A DNA stretch of 64,000 bases. Source: Pseudomonas sp. TMP9. GTDB lineage: Bacteria > Pseudomonadota > Gammaproteobacteria > Pseudomonadales > Pseudomonadaceae. Below the pieces are notes generated by a model. The model did no database searches. It was not told the origin of the DNA and worked only from the letters and a program-made list of their open reading frames with translations. Each line of letters begins with the position of its first letter. The stretch's first letter is position 1. The stretch lies in the NCBI RefSeq assembly GCF_037943105.1, contig NZ_CP149803.1, positions 3,080,001 to 3,144,000 on the forward strand. Reading direction: 5' to 3'. The translations under genes and the position numbers were made by a program. Shown here piece by piece: positions 28,444 to 39,500 of this stretch.

Positions 28444-28478
28444 GCCGGCGAGTATACTCAGCGCCGGCGCTCAAACAA
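28444..28478 (-). promoter_or_regulatory. Promoter and inverted repeat before the YqhA-type gene
   Basis: GCCGGCG (28444-28450) and CGCCGGC (28462-28468) flank the palindrome AGTATACT. Read on the minus strand, TATACT (28456-28451) is a strong -10, with TTGTTT (28478-28473) at 16 bp as a possible -35. The inverted repeat could be an operator. Confidence 0.45.
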
Positions 28479-28609
28479 CCCCGTATTGAATCGCTTGCTA
28501 ACCGCCTAACTGGCCACCCAACCACTGTGGATAACCTTATACGCAGGCTGTGAATCAGCCGCTAACGCAGAGAACCTGCACAGCGCACAAATAGGCGACC
28601 AACAGCGGC

Positions 28610-28951
28610 TTAGGTTTCTGGCTGAAACAGGCCTTGAGCAGCAGAGTGACCGCGCTGCGCGTTTAAACGGCGTAATTGCGCCTGAATATGCAGCCGCCAA
28701 ATCGGCACATCCGCGCAAGGTTCATAACCCATAGCGCGCAAGTTCTCAGCAATATCAACAAGGATGCGTTGCGCCGCGTAAGCCCCGTGGAATGGGCCTT
28801 GCGTTTTAATCGCTGAAGGCTGTGCGGCCGACATGCCAGCCGCGCAGATCAACGTCCAGAACCCGCTGTTGCCGGCCAACGGCAACACGGCGCATTCAAT
28901 ACGCGTGTCCAAACCCAAGCAGTGACGGGTGAGATTAAGGTAGCGCAGCAT
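28610..28951 (-). CDS. Hypothetical protein (PA4575-like)
   Basis: The protein has 113 residues from ATG 28951 (MLRYLNLTRHCLGLDTRIEC). It is soluble, with two cysteines in the N-terminal half and the segment GAYAAQRILVDIAENLRAMGYEP. I do not recognise a functional domain. Its position between the YqhA-type gene and the Lon-like protease gene matches a hypothetical gene in P. aeruginosa. Longer in-frame starts exist, but MLRYLNL gives the more sensible N-terminus. Confidence 0.65.
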   Translation of the reverse strand: MLRYLNLTRHCLGLDTRIECAVLPLAGNSGFWTLICAAGMSAAQPSAIKTQGPFHGAYAAQRILVDIAENLRAMGYEPCADVPIWRLHIQAQLRRLNAQRGHSAAQGLFQPET

Positions 28952-29137
28952 GGCAGCGACCCTCTCGTGAGCAGGCCTTGAGCCTACACCCGCACAGCCG
29001 CCGCAGGGAAGCCAACCGCCAACCGGCACCCTGTGGATAACTGTGTGGATTAAAACAGCGCAGGCCCACGGCGCAAGCAGCGGGCTGATGCGCTCAGTGA
29101 CTGGTTTAGCAGCGGACGAACACTCCGTGCACAGCGG

Positions 29138-31597
29138 TCACTCGGCGGCGGGCTTTTTCGCCCGCGGCTTCTTCTCTTTGAGCGCAACAACCGGCTCTGC
29201 CTTGCTTGGTTCTTCTTTGTCGTCGTCCATGCCCATGGCGGCGATGTCGCGCAGGCGCTCGACCACGCGCGCATTGACGCTACCTGCGGGGAACTGGCCC
29301 TGCTCATTGGGTGAACCGGCATCCTCGCCGACCAACAAGCTCAGCGCCTCGTCGACATGACGCACGGCGTAGATATGAAACTGCCCAGCGCCAACCGCCT
29401 GCAGCACCCGCTCATCGAGCATCAGGGTGGTGACGTTGGAATGCGGGATGATTGCGCCCTGCTCGCCGGTCAAGCCACGGGCCTCACACAGCCGAAAGAA
29501 CCCCTCGATCTTCTCGTTAAGCCCGCCAACCGCCTGCACTTCGCCGAACTGATTGATTGAGCCGGTGATGGCGAAACACTGCTTGAGCGGTGTACGTGAT
29601 AACGCCGAGATCAGCGTGCACACCTCGCCCAGCGACGCGCTGTCGCCGTCGACGTAGCCATAGGACTGCTCCAGCGCAATGCTCGCGGAGATTTCCAAGG
29701 GGAACTCTTGGGCATAGCGGCTGCCCAGGTAGCCGGTAAGAATCATCACGCCCTTGGAGTGGATCGGCTGACCGAGGTTGACCTCACGCTCAATGTCAAC
29801 GATGCCGCTGCCGCCCGGATACACCGTGGCGGAAATGCGCGCGGGCACGCCGAAGGCTGAGTCGCCCACTTCCAGCACGGTCAGGCCATTACATTTACCC
29901 ACCGCCGCGCCGGCGGTGTCGATCAGGATGATCCCGGCCAACATGTCATCGATGATCCGCGCCGACACACGCCCAGTGCGGGTGGCCTTGGCCTTGAGTG
30001 CGCGCTCGATATGCCCGGCGTCTGTCACTTCATCACCGGCCAAGCTGCGGATAAAGTCTGCCTCGCTGACCAGCTGAAATAAATCACCAATGCGCGCCGA
30101 TAAACGCCCTTGGTGCTCAGCCAGCCGCGCGCTATAAGTCGCCACCCGCGCCACAGCAGCCGCGGTGAGCGGCGCCATGCCTTCTTCCGAGGTGCGGGTT
30201 TTGAGTAACTGGGCGAACTGCTCTAGGCTGTCGTCAGCCAGCGGGATGTCCTCATCGAAGTCGACCAGCACGCGGAACATTTCCTGGAAGTCCGGATCAA
30301 GGTCCTGCAGCGTGTAATACAGCTGACGCGAGCCGATGATCACCACCTTAAGGTGCAGTGGAATCATCTGCGGCGTCAGGGTCACGGTGGCGACGCGACC
30401 CAGATCACCCAGCGGCGATTCCATCTTCAACTGGCGCGATTGCAGGGCGCGTTTGAGTGCATCCCAGACAAACGGCTCGCTGAGCATCTTTTCTGCTTCA
30501 AGAATCAGAAAACCGCCATTGGCTCGATGCAGCGCACCGGGGCGCAACTGGCGATAACTGGTGTAGAGCGCGCCTTGGTCGGTGTTGTATTCAATGCGGC
30601 CAAACAAATTGTCGTAGGTCGGGTGCGGCTCAAACACAACCGGCGCGCCGCCTTGGGCGTGATGGCCGACCACCACGCTTGGGCAGTACTGCTCTTCCAG
30701 TAGCTTGCGTGTTTGCGCATCGATTTTATCCACCTCAACCAACTGCTCGACCACGGTTTTCAGCAGGTTGACCTGCATCGCCTGCAGGTAGGCGCAGACG
30801 CCGGCGTTCTCGGCATACTTTTGCGACAGTGGTGCGAGGAGCGGTTGCAAGGCAACAGTGATGGTTTCTTCATTGAGCTGACGCAGCAGGTTGCTGGATT
30901 CGCGCTTCCACTGCGGCAGGCTGGCCAGCTCTTCGTTCAGACGCTCTTCCAGCGTGGCGATATCCGCATGGAAACGCTCACGGTCGACCTCTGGTAACTG
31001 GGCAAACTCAGCTTCATCCAGCGCCTTGCCTTCAAGCATAGGGGTGAAGGCGATATTGCTGCTGTCGCGGTACAGGGCAATGCTTTTTTCCAGCGACAAA
31101 CGTTCAATTACATCCAGCGCATGGTCGTAACGCTTATTGAACGCGCGGTCGATGGCGTTCTTCTTCTGCTGGAACGAGGGGTGCTCGAACACCGCAGGGA
31201 AGGTCGCCAGTAGGTTATCGATCAAGCCATTGATATCTGCCAAAAACGCTGGCGCGTTGCCCGGCGGCAACTCCAGCGCGCGCGGCTCACGCGGCTCATC
31301 AAAATGGTTGATGTAAAACCGGTCAGCCGGGGTTTGCAGGCGCTTGGCTTCAGCGCTGAGGTAACGTTTAACAAAGGAGAACCGCCCGGTGCCGGGCTCA
31401 CCCATAACAAATACGTTATAGCCCGGCCGTGGCATCGCCACACCAAACTGCAACGCTTCAACGGCGCGCTCTTGGCCCAGCACACCCCGAAAGGGTTCCA
31501 GCTCTTCGGTATTGGTGAAATTAAATTGTTCGGGTGAAAACGGACGGGTCAGGGCTTCAGGAGCCAAGCGCAAATGAGCTGCGACAGAGTCTGGCAT
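29138..31597 (-). CDS. Lon-like ATP-dependent protease (LonB/AAA_32 type)
   Basis: The protein has 819 residues. The N-terminal ATPase-like region includes PRPGYNVFVMGEPGTGRFSF, a Walker A-type loop with Arg where Lys is usual. A long helical insert follows. The C-terminal Lon protease domain has the Ser-Lys dyad: Ser in YVDGDSASLGEVCTLISAL near residue 650 and Lys in AVGGLNEKIEGFF near residue 695. The lysine/alanine-rich tail (LKEKKPRAKKPAAE) is probably disordered. It corresponds to PA4576-type proteases, whose substrates are unknown. Confidence 0.88.
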   Translation of the reverse strand: MPDSVAAHLRLAPEALTRPFSPEQFNFTNTEELEPFRGVLGQERAVEALQFGVAMPRPGYNVFVMGEPGTGRFSFVKRYLSAEAKRLQTPADRFYINHFDEPREPRALELPPGNAPAFLADINGLIDNLLATFPAVFEHPSFQQKKNAIDRAFNKRYDHALDVIERLSLEKSIALYRDSSNIAFTPMLEGKALDEAEFAQLPEVDRERFHADIATLEERLNEELASLPQWKRESSNLLRQLNEETITVALQPLLAPLSQKYAENAGVCAYLQAMQVNLLKTVVEQLVEVDKIDAQTRKLLEEQYCPSVVVGHHAQGGAPVVFEPHPTYDNLFGRIEYNTDQGALYTSYRQLRPGALHRANGGFLILEAEKMLSEPFVWDALKRALQSRQLKMESPLGDLGRVATVTLTPQMIPLHLKVVIIGSRQLYYTLQDLDPDFQEMFRVLVDFDEDIPLADDSLEQFAQLLKTRTSEEGMAPLTAAAVARVATYSARLAEHQGRLSARIGDLFQLVSEADFIRSLAGDEVTDAGHIERALKAKATRTGRVSARIIDDMLAGIILIDTAGAAVGKCNGLTVLEVGDSAFGVPARISATVYPGGSGIVDIEREVNLGQPIHSKGVMILTGYLGSRYAQEFPLEISASIALEQSYGYVDGDSASLGEVCTLISALSRTPLKQCFAITGSINQFGEVQAVGGLNEKIEGFFRLCEARGLTGEQGAIIPHSNVTTLMLDERVLQAVGAGQFHIYAVRHVDEALSLLVGEDAGSPNEQGQFPAGSVNARVVERLRDIAAMGMDDDKEEPSKAEPVVALKEKKPRAKKPAAE

Positions 31598-32007
31598 TGA
31601 GAATCCTTAACGGGCGGCACGTGCCGCGAAAAATTGGCCTTATTCTCGCGCTGCGCAGCGCGCACTGGCAAGGCATCACATCTGCTTATGCCGGGCAAAG
31701 GTCAGCTAAAGCGCGCGGGTACAAACCATTGCAGGCCGCACCGGTCATTAATACCGCCCACAAGGCGGTGTTTTAACCTGAGGGTCTCGGCTCGTCAGCA
31801 CGATTATCGTGCAGGCACCTTGAGCGCATCCACTCCTCACGCGGCATGCGCCAACGCCGATTGGCAGGGCCGAGGCAAGCAGTACGCCGTCACAACTGGC
31901 AGTTGTTTTTTTGTAACAACCTTGACACTGCGCGCCTATTGCAAAATGCTCAGGCTGTGACCAGTAAGCAGTTGGTCGACAACCCCTCACTTGAAGAGCA
32001 CATAATT
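31598..32007. other. 410-bp intergenic region with palindromes and a hairpin
   Basis: No gene is supported. It holds a perfect palindrome GCGGCACGTGCCGC (31614-31627) just before the Lon-like start and a perfect 16-bp palindrome CGCGCTGCGCAGCGCG (31647-31662). It also holds a terminator-like stem ACCGCC/GGCGGT followed by GTTTT on the plus strand (31753-31774). A TTGACA (31922-31927) may be the -35 element for the gene at 32008. Confidence 0.55.
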
Positions 32008-32496
32008 ATGAAACGGATTCTGATCGGCTCCCTACTCGCAATGACCTCCCTTACCGCCTTCGCCGAAGCACCAGGCGGCCCAAGCTGCGGTTGGGGCAAC
32101 ATGTTGTTCGAAGGCCAGCGCGGTCTGCCTTCGCACTTTGTTGCCTCCACCACTAACGGCACCTCAGGCAACGCCACCTTCGGCATGACCTCGGGCACCA
32201 ATGGCTGCTCCACCGATGGCGCATTGACCTACGGCGGCCGCTCGCTGCTGGTTATCAATGGCATGCTCGACGAACTGTCTGAAGACATGGCCAAAGGCCA
32301 GGGCGAAGCCTTAACCACCTACGCCGTGCTGCTGGGCGTAGCTGAGCAGGATCGCGCCCACTTCGCCGCTATCACTCACAAAAACTTCAGTGAGATCTTC
32401 AGCTCAGCCGATGTCACCGGCGAGCAAATGCATGCCGCAACCCTGGCTGTTATTAAGCGCGACAGCCGCCTGGCTAAGTACGCCCAGCCAGCCTGA
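32008..32496 (+). CDS. DUF3015 family exported protein
   Basis: The protein has 162 residues with a signal peptide (MKRILIGSLLAMTSLTAFAEA). The mature N-terminus PGGPSCGWGNMLFEGQRGLPSHFVASTTNGTSGNATFGMTSGTNGC is typical of DUF3015, with two cysteines that may pair. It is predicted periplasmic or envelope-associated; function unknown. In Pseudomonas it sits next to the DUF4105 gene, as here, 96 bp upstream. Confidence 0.85.
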   Translation: MKRILIGSLLAMTSLTAFAEAPGGPSCGWGNMLFEGQRGLPSHFVASTTNGTSGNATFGMTSGTNGCSTDGALTYGGRSLLVINGMLDELSEDMAKGQGEALTTYAVLLGVAEQDRAHFAAITHKNFSEIFSSADVTGEQMHAATLAVIKRDSRLAKYAQPA

Positions 32497-32507
32497 TCCG
32501 CCGCACA

Positions 32508-32531
32508 TTGCCGGCTGCTTGCAGCCGGCAA
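32508..32531. repeat. 11-bp perfect hairpin after the DUF3015 gene
   Basis: TTGCCGGCTGC at 32508-32518 and GCAGCCGGCAA at 32521-32531 are separated by two bases. It lacks a T run, so it may protect the message end or be a weak terminator before the DUF4105 gene. Confidence 0.55.
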
Positions 32532-32592
32532 CACGCTTACAGCCCCTTCAGTCACCTCGAGCGCTCTGGGCGCTTGTCCTCGTAATCAGTAG

Positions 32593-34455
32593 ATGACCAT
32601 GCCCAAGCATTTGCTCACGTGTCTGTTCCTTGCAGCCTGCACACCCGTGCTTGCAGCCCCGGCCCTATCGCCGCAAACCCTTGATGCTCTGGCTAACGAC
32701 CCTTATTGGATTGCACTGGGTCATTACGAGACCGGCAAATTTGGCGGATGGCGCAGTTATGTCGATGACAGCGGTTTTTTCCTGGCAGAACATGGTGACA
32801 GCGACCCCGCCGCCGAACTCACTGCTACGCTGAACGCGCTCTACCAACCGGTTACAACCGCTGATAGCCACCCGCAATGCGTCTACCCTGCGCGCACCCG
32901 CTGGCTTCGCGAACAATTGCAACTGGGCGATCTACCTCAGCCCACCTGCAGCGAATACCAACGCTGGTTCGATGACATCAAACCGCATCGAACCGTGCTT
33001 ATCTTTCCCGCCGCCTATTTGAACAGCCCTTCATCCATGTTCGGCCATACCTTGCTGCGCATTGACCAGGCCGACGTGGATGCCAGTGGCACCGCCCTGC
33101 TCAGCTACGCCCTAAATTTCGGTGCCTACATTGAAGGCATGGACAACAGCATGCTGTATGCCTGGAAAGGCCTGATGGGCGGCTACCCTGGGCTCTTTTC
33201 GCTGGTGTCCTACCGCTCCAAATTGGCCGAGTACAGCCGCTTGGAGAACCGCGACCTGTGGGAATACCAACTGAACCTGACACCGGCTGAAACCGCGCGC
33301 ATGGTTGAGCACGTATGGGAACTCAAACAGATACGCTTTGATTATTTCTTCTTTGACGAGAACTGCTCGTTCCGCTTGCTTGAGCTGCTAGAGATCGCCC
33401 GTCCCGGCGTGGCGCTGACGGGACAATTCCCACTGACCGCCATCCCTACCGATACAGTGCGAGCCATCAAGCAAGCCGGCATGGTCGAACGGATCGACTA
33501 CCGCCCTTCGCGGGAAAAAGAACTGCTCGCCCGCGCCAGCCAACTGGATGAAGCCGAGCAAGAGTGGGTGCTGGCCCTGGCCGATGACACTGACCGGGTG
33601 AATGATCGCGCCTTCCTTAGTCTGCCCGGCCCACGCCGTGCGCTGATCCAGGACGCCGCCTACCGTTTAGTGCGTTATCACGCCACAGGTACAGAGCGCG
33701 ATAGCGCGCAAGCCAAACGCAGTTTTGAGCTACTCAAGGCGATCAATCGCAACCCACCCGGCGCGCTCACCGTTGAGCGCCCGGAACTGCCTGAAAATGG
33801 CCATCAATCGCGCACTTGGCAACTCGGTGCCGGCAGCCGAGGCGAGCGCAGCTTTGCTGAATACGGCCTGCGCATGGCCTACCACGACCTCAACGACAAT
33901 CTGGCGGGCTTCCCGCTGGGTGCGCAAATCGAAATTCTGCAGCTGAAGCTGCGCCAGTATGAGAACAACGATTGGCAGGTCGAACGCCTTGATTTGGCCA
34001 CGATCCGCTCACTAACGCCACGTAACCGCTTACTGCAGCCGCTGTCTTGGCAGGTTGCCGCCGGTCTGGAGCGCGTGCCCGGGCAAGGTGAGCGCCGTGA
34101 ACTGGTCAGCCATGTCAACGGAGGCGCGGGAGGTACGTGGCAGTTAGGCGAGGACACGCTGGCCTATGCGATGGGCACCGCGCGCCTTGAGCACAACAGT
34201 GACTTCGCCGCATTTATCGCACCGGCTGTCGGCTTCAACAGCGGCCTGATCTGGACTAACGCGCTGGGCAACCTCAGCCTGGAAGCCAAAGGTGACTACT
34301 TTCAGCAAGGGGAAGTGCGCCGCAGCCTGGCACTCAACCAGCAGTGGGAAGTCAGCGAGAACCTCGGCCTGCGCATGAGTGCCAGCCGCCAATTCAGCCA
34401 CATGCAGTCGCCTGAAAATGAAGTGATGCTTACGCTGCGCTGGTATCACTACTGA
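32593..34455 (+). CDS. DUF4105 family exported protein
   Basis: The protein has 620 residues with a signal peptide (MTMPKHLLTCLFLAACTPVLA; the ATG at 32599 is an alternative start). The DUF4105 core includes FPAAYLNSPSSMFGHTLLRID, LSYALNFGAYIEGMDNSM, YAWKGLMGGYPG and FFFDENCSFRLLELLE. The His, Asn/Cys and Asp/Glu residues in these segments resemble a papain-like NlpC/P60-type site, but activity is unproven. The C-terminal third has beta-strand character. It follows the DUF3015 gene and matches PA4579. Confidence 0.82.
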   Translation: MTMPKHLLTCLFLAACTPVLAAPALSPQTLDALANDPYWIALGHYETGKFGGWRSYVDDSGFFLAEHGDSDPAAELTATLNALYQPVTTADSHPQCVYPARTRWLREQLQLGDLPQPTCSEYQRWFDDIKPHRTVLIFPAAYLNSPSSMFGHTLLRIDQADVDASGTALLSYALNFGAYIEGMDNSMLYAWKGLMGGYPGLFSLVSYRSKLAEYSRLENRDLWEYQLNLTPAETARMVEHVWELKQIRFDYFFFDENCSFRLLELLEIARPGVALTGQFPLTAIPTDTVRAIKQAGMVERIDYRPSREKELLARASQLDEAEQEWVLALADDTDRVNDRAFLSLPGPRRALIQDAAYRLVRYHATGTERDSAQAKRSFELLKAINRNPPGALTVERPELPENGHQSRTWQLGAGSRGERSFAEYGLRMAYHDLNDNLAGFPLGAQIEILQLKLRQYENNDWQVERLDLATIRSLTPRNRLLQPLSWQVAAGLERVPGQGERRELVSHVNGGAGGTWQLGEDTLAYAMGTARLEHNSDFAAFIAPAVGFNSGLIWTNALGNLSLEAKGDYFQQGEVRRSLALNQQWEVSENLGLRMSASRQFSHMQSPENEVMLTLRWYHY

Positions 34456-34503
34456 GTCCACCTACTGCGAAAACGCATAGCCGCGAGTACGCCTGCCAGA
34501 AAG

Positions 34504-34530
34504 CACAACGGAGCCCTAGGCTCCGTTGTG
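34504..34530. terminator. Bidirectional hairpin between the DUF4105 gene and ettA
   Basis: CACAACGGAGCC and GGCTCCGTTGTG form a perfect 12-bp stem around a CTA loop. It lies between convergent genes and can end both transcripts, although the T runs are poor. Confidence 0.65.
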
Positions 34531-34544
34531 CATTTGCGCGTGGC

Positions 34545-36212
<1,668 letters not shown>

Positions 36213-36511
36213 GGTGACCTTGAGAGTGGATTGAAACGAAAGAGAGTCGCCAACTGATGCGTGCAGGGCAGCCCTGCACGGCGGGGACGCAACCACCAGG
36301 CGATGCCAACGCACTAGGCTTACGCAGCCCTCGCGCGTGCGATAAAGCTACCGGAATGCAGGAGACAGGGCAAACGACGCTCGTCAGCGCCGCTAGCACT
36401 TTGCCACGGTTATGGCATGCTTGCGGCCACCTTGGCCGCTAATTGCACTGCGCGCGTCAAGGACCACCCCCTAGCCGCTAACCCCTAGGATGTACGTCTT
36501 TGCCCACTGCC
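36213..36511. other. Intergenic region between ettA and morA
   Basis: About 300 bp holding the divergent starts of ettA and morA. I see no gene, strong promoter motif or repeat in it. Confidence 0.4.
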
Positions 36512-39500
36512 ATGCCCCCTACTCCCTCGCACATACCCGGCGCCGCGCCGGCGAAAGTCTTGCGCAAATCCATTCGGGGCGCACTGGTGGTATTGGTGCT
36601 GAGTATGTTGGCGTTATTGCTGTGGCAGCTGCGCCAAGAGTCCCAACAGTTATTGGACAACCAGCGTCAACTGGGCCTGGCTTTTAGCACTCAACTGGCC
36701 AATCACCTTGCACTGAACATGGACCTCAAGGCCAATGCCGGCCGTGCCCTGCTGCGCGCCCACGTGCTGCCGCCCAGTAGCAACGAGGCAGGCGACGAGC
36801 TGCTGCAAACCTTACGCGGGGTATTCCCTACATTGCTTAGCCTGGCCTGGGTAAATAGCCAAGGCCGCATCATCGCGGACAGCCATGCCCCGAGTGAAGA
36901 CGCACTTTACGTTGATGAGTTGCAGCAGCGCGGCCGTGATGAGCGTTTCTTCTTCAGTTTCAGTGCTAACGACAGCGGGCGTATTTACCTGCTGCTGCGG
37001 CACAACCCAGACAGCGCCGACAGCGGCTACTGGGTGCTGCGCATGACCAACAACGCGTTGAACCGCTGGCTGCAAGAGCGCCATCAAAGCCCCTATCAGT
37101 GGCTGTTAGAAGATCGCAATGCGCAGCGAGTAATTAGTAGTAACGCGCCCAAAAGCTCCAGCGGCTCTAAGGTTGCACCGCCAGTGACGGCCGAGAACCT
37201 TGACCAGACCCTGCTGCTAACGCCACTTAAGGGCAGTGATTGGCAGCTGCGTGCGCTGTTTAATGAACGCAAGCTGCGCGCCCAGCAACTGCCGCAACAG
37301 GCCAGCAAGTTGCTGCTGTTTATTCTCTGCGCGGTGCTGACGCTGCTGGTGCTGTATCGCTTACTGCATGAACAGCGCAGCCTGCTTGCTCTCAACAGAG
37401 CGTCACGGCGCACGCTGCAGCAAGCCGCCAGCGTCTTGGCCGCCATCGAAGAGCGTGTGCTGGTCACCGACAATAAAGGTCAGCTGCGATACCTCAACCC
37501 ACAAGCCGAAGCCATGTTTGGCCTAAGCAGCCAAGAGGCACACAACTGGCACCTGCTCAGGCTGCTGCCGCGCCTTGACCCGCTGCTGCTGCACACCAGC
37601 GTATTGCCCAATGATATGGGCCCTGACCTTGTAGAAATTCAGCATAACGGCGTCACCCACCTGTATGACATAAACCGCAGCGATCTCAACCAAGACAACA
37701 AACGCACCGGCTTTGTCTGGGTGTTACGCGATGTCACCGAGGAGCAGCGCGCCTCACAAGTGCTGCAAGACACCCGGCGACGCTACCAAGACATCTTTGA
37801 CGGCACCGGCACGGCCCTGTGTGTACTCGATCTGACCGAGCTGCAGCGCTTTCTGCAAGAGCACCAGCTGCACGACATCAACAGCCTGCAACGCTGGCTG
37901 GACAGCGACCCGCAGCGGCATGGCGAACTTTGCCAGCGTATGCGCCTGACCGAAACCAACCAGGTGGCATTGCAGCTGCTGGGTGTTGAGTCCAGCACGC
38001 AGGCTTGGGAGCATTTATTTAACAGCGGCCCACTGCGCGCCAAAGGCTTTCGTATGCAGCTGCTGAACACCCTGCTCAAGGGCAGCGGGCAGCTGGAAAT
38101 AGAGCGCCGCGTCAGCACTCCGCAAGGCCACGAGCGCTATCTTTGGCTGTTATTGCGCCTACCCGAGAATGCTGACGACCTGCATGCCGTGACCCTGAGC
38201 ATCAGCGATATCAGCAACCGTAAACGCATCGAAACCTCACTGATCGAACGTGAGCGTTTTTGGTCGGATGTGGTCAGCACGGTGCCCGACACCATTTATG
38301 TGCACGACATCGTCAACAGGCGGGTGATGTACAGCAACAACCATCTGGGCCCGCAGCTCGGTTATAGCAAGGCAGAAATGCGTCAGCTCGGCGAGCGCAT
38401 TTGGGAAAAGCTGTTGCACCCCGACGATGCTGAGTTGTACCAGCGCATGCGCACTATCCAACAAGTGCTCGGCAATGGCCTGCTGATGCAGTTCGAGCTG
38501 CGCTGGCGGCACCGCGACGGCAGCTGGCATTGGTTTGATATCCGCGAACAAGCCTTAGCGCGCGATGACAAAGGCCGGGTCAGCCGGCTGATTGGCGTGG
38601 CCAAGGACATCACCGAGCAGATCACCCGCAGCGAATCGCTACGCACCAGCGAGCAGCGCTACCGCCTGCTGGCGGAAAGCATCAGTGACGTGATTTTCTC
38701 CACCGACAGTTACCTGCAACTCAACTATGTCAGCCCCTCCGTCATGCCGGTGCTTGGCTATGACAGTGAATGGGCCCTGAACAATGGTTTCCAGAGCCTG
38801 GCCACCAACCCACGGCAACTGGTCGGCTTCTACGCCCTGCTCACCCGCGTGCGCAATGCCCTTGGCGACCCGCAGCGGCTGGCCGAATTACGCGCGCAAT
38901 TTTTGCCGCAACTGTTTGTGTTTGACGCGCTGCGCGCCGATGGTCAGAAAATCCCCGTGGAACTGCGTTTGGTGCCGATGTGGGATGACAGCGGGCGCTT
39001 CGAAGGCTTACTCGGTGTCGGCCGCGACATCAGCCAACAACGCCGCGCAGAAAAAGACCTGCGCATGGCCGCTACGGTGTTCGAACATTCCACGGCGGCC
39101 ATTCTGGTCACCGACCCGGCCGGCTACATTGTCCAGGTCAACAATGCATTCAGCCGCGTCAGCGGCTACAGCTCGCAGCAAATCCTTGACCAACTGCCGA
39201 GCATACTCACCGCCGACACCCAGCAGGCCAGCCACTTGGCTTTTGTCATCAAGCAGCTCAACCAGCAAGGCAGCTGGGAAGGCGAGGTATGGCTCAAGCG
39301 TAAAAGCGGCGAGACATTCCCGGCCTGGGTTGGCATTACCGCAGTTAAAGATGATGAAGGCGACCTGGTCAGCTACGTCGGCTTTTTCAGCGACATCAGT
39401 GAGCGCAAGGCCAGCGAGCAACGTATTCACCGCCTGGCCTATTACGACGCACTGACCCAACTGCCTAACCGCACGCTATTCCAGGACCGGCTGCACAGCG

